Source of the DNA: JAICLL01 sp035252155
Lineage (GTDB): Bacteria > Planctomycetota > Planctomycetia > Pirellulales > JAICIG01
Direction: 5' to 3'
DNA: 5,380 nucleotides
Assembly (NCBI GenBank): GCA_035252155.1
Contig: DATFDL010000349.1
Span: 1-5,380 of the forward strand
Below are positions 4,250 to 5,380 of this stretch, piece after piece (the first letter of the stretch is position 1; each line of letters opens with the position of its first letter). Below the pieces are notes generated by a model, which was given only the letters and a program-made list of their open reading frames with translations, was not told the DNA's origin and ran no database searches. Made by a program: the position numbers and the translations under genes.

Positions 4250-5303
4250 CAGCTCTATTGCGAGCCTTGCGGCTGCTTTGGCCAAAGCTCAGGCGGTGCT
4301 GGTCAACCCGGAGAAATCGCTGGTCGGCACCATCCCGGCGGAATGTCCGGGCGGGTCTGAGCGATCCTTCCGCTATGCGTCACTCGCCAGCGGCCTCGAA
4401 ATCGTGCGCAAGACCTTGGGCGAGCATGAGATCGCAACGGTTCAGGCCACGGCGATCGACCAGGACAGCGGCATCGTCAATCTCACCACGGTGCTGGCGC
4501 ATTCATCGGGGGAATGGATCGCCTCGGAATGGCCGGTCTGCCCGATCGCCGAGACGGCGGCGCCACATCGGATGGGTGCGGCGCTGACCTATGCACGCCG
4601 GTATGCGCTGTTTACGCTCGTGGGTATTGCGGGTGAAGACGACCTGGACGCGCCCGACCTCCTTGCGCCGAGCGGTCGAGTGTCAGTGCCAGAACGAGCA
4701 GACCCGGCCGGCAATGGAAAGCTCAACGGCAATCGCGGCGGCCTTGCCCCGAGCGGCCGCCACCACTGTGGAAAACCAGAAGGCACCTTCAGGCCCGCCC
4801 TTGGTGCTCAAGCTTCGGCCGAATTGCGAGATCGCCTACTCGCCGAAATCGCGGAGATTGGCTCGCCGGACGACGCAGCGCTGTGGGCCTACTGCCAAAT
4901 GCGGGCCAAGAATGGCCTGACGCCATTAGACGCTCGACGGGTTGAGGAAGCGTTCCAGACCAGGCTGGCGGGCCTTACGGGCCACCAGGAGGGCGTTTCT
5001 CCAGAGGGTGCGGATTTGCTTTCCGATACTGCCTCGCGATCCCATGAGCCAGTTGAAGGGCCGGATGAGATCACGGCACCAAACGTCTGCCCTGCCACCT
5101 TTCCTCAACCTTCCGCGGACCCAAGACCTCACGGCCGCCCTGATCACCGACGGAAACGGCGAGCCTCTAAACAGCCGTCGGCTAGCGCCGAGCCCGTCGG
5201 GGCGATCGATAAGGCCGTTCTGACTTTTCCGGAGCCGCGGTGCGGATTCCGGAGTGAAACCGCCCGCGATTCCGGGATGATGCCGCCCACCATTCCGAGA
5301 TGA
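4236..5303 (+). CDS. ERF-family single-strand annealing protein, 3' end replaced by an IS element
   Basis: This is a 355-residue frame. Residues 1 to about 139 are the ERF domain: a helical start, RSFRYASLASGLEIVRKTL (43-61), VNLTTVLAHSSGEWIASEWP (81-100), and the signature GAALTYARRYALFTLVGIAG (114-133) ending EDDLDAPD. ERF proteins anneal complementary single strands, here presumably those made by the YqaJ exonuclease. A low-complexity linker and a helical segment (ELRDRLLAEIAEIGS to VEEAFQTRL) follow, then a basic stretch (HGRPDHRRKRRASK). After IDKAVLTFPEPR (to residue 335, base 5240) the reading runs into IS-like terminal repeats, so the last 20 residues are foreign. From recalled rhizobial relatives, an HNH-like zinc module would normally follow here. 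ATG 4236 is chosen over the upstream frame opening at 4167 because GGAGAG (4224-4229) sits 6 nt before it. Confidence 0.85.
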   Translation: MQRSSSSIASLAAALAKAQAVLVNPEKSLVGTIPAECPGGSERSFRYASLASGLEIVRKTLGEHEIATVQATAIDQDSGIVNLTTVLAHSSGEWIASEWPVCPIAETAAPHRMGAALTYARRYALFTLVGIAGEDDLDAPDLLAPSGRVSVPERADPAGNGKLNGNRGGLAPSGRHHCGKPEGTFRPALGAQASAELRDRLLAEIAEIGSPDDAALWAYCQMRAKNGLTPLDARRVEEAFQTRLAGLTGHQEGVSPEGADLLSDTASRSHEPVEGPDEITAPNVCPATFPQPSADPRPHGRPDHRRKRRASKQPSASAEPVGAIDKAVLTFPEPRCGFRSETARDSGMMPPTIPR

Positions 5304-5380
5304 TCTCGCCCGCCGTTCCGAAATGATCTCGCCCGCCATTCCGGGATGATCTTGCCGGGGGGTCGGGTGCCTCTGCTGGC
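5241..5380. mobile_element. Left part of a probable IS21-family element inserted in the annealase gene
   Basis: Recognisable annealase coding sequence ends with the CGG codon at 5238-5240, and the next bases are TGCGG, a TG start as expected for IS21-type ends. Five tandem 23-bp units follow from 5246, then GC-rich sequence to the window edge. Multiple terminal repeats near the end, bound by the transposase IstA, are a hallmark of IS21 elements. No transposase gene is inside the window, so family and orientation are inferred from end structure alone. Confidence 0.55.
5246..5360 (+). repeat. Five tandem 23-bp repeats
   Basis: Units begin at 5246, 5269, 5292, 5315 and 5338, exactly 23 bp apart. 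The consensus starts ATTCCGGGATGATCTCGCCC. Units 3 and 4 are nearly identical. Unit 1 is the most diverged, with GGAGTGAAAC in the middle, and unit 5 departs in its last bases (TTGCCGGGG). The annealase stop codon TGA (5301-5303) lies inside unit 3. Confidence 0.9.

Noticed and set aside
1..5380. CRISPR array, tRNA or rRNA genes.
   Set aside because: No direct repeats with variable spacers of suitable size were seen; the 23-bp tandem array has no spacers. No tRNA-like or rRNA-like segment was recognised by eye on either strand.

Overview
The window looks like an accessory (island, prophage or ICE-like) region from a GC-rich alphaproteobacterium, most likely of the Rhizobiales (Bradyrhizobium/Mesorhizobium-like). 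This rests on the wording of several proteins (the MKPAQCRAGRALL-type XRE regulator, the YqaJ/ERF pair, the stump of an ARHRSHSVEFKR-type transposase), on high-GC codon use, and on the mix of toxin-antitoxin modules, decayed genes and insertion-sequence debris. The assignment comes from recalled family resemblance, not a database search.

Layout. Positions 1-600 are debris: perhaps the start of a ribbon-helix-helix protein running off the left edge on the minus strand, the 5' stump of an IS3-type transposase (122 to about 171), then about 400 bp with no recognisable gene, only hairpins. Positions 601-1271 (minus) hold a type II toxin-antitoxin operon: a Phd/YefM-type antitoxin followed by a FitB/VapC-type PIN toxin, with a palindromic operator over the promoter at 1294-1311. 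Positions of about 1495-1990 (minus) hold a frameshifted fragment of an AIDA-type autotransporter passenger domain. Positions 2128-2762 (minus) hold a second, unrelated toxin-antitoxin operon: a ribbon-helix-helix antitoxin and a PIN toxin with a GTGA stop/start overlap, apparently expressed from a leaderless mRNA.

The right half is a phage-like recombination module. A small XRE repressor gene (3071-3313, minus) diverges from a strong sigma70-type promoter (TTGACA, 17 bp, TATAAA). Two copies of a 15-bp A/T-rich operator bracket that promoter. It drives yqaJ-type exonuclease (3425-4249) and erf-type single-strand annealing protein (4236-5303), which overlap and are probably co-translated. Together they form the exonuclease plus annealase pair of phage-style homologous recombination, held off by the divergent repressor.

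The annealase gene is interrupted. At 5241 its sequence gives way to five tandem 23-bp units that resemble the terminal multiple repeats of an IS21-family element, and the reading frame stops inside them. The body of that element lies beyond the right edge. Overall: a mobile-island segment with two addiction modules, a regulated recombination cassette, and clear signs of repeated IS-driven decay.
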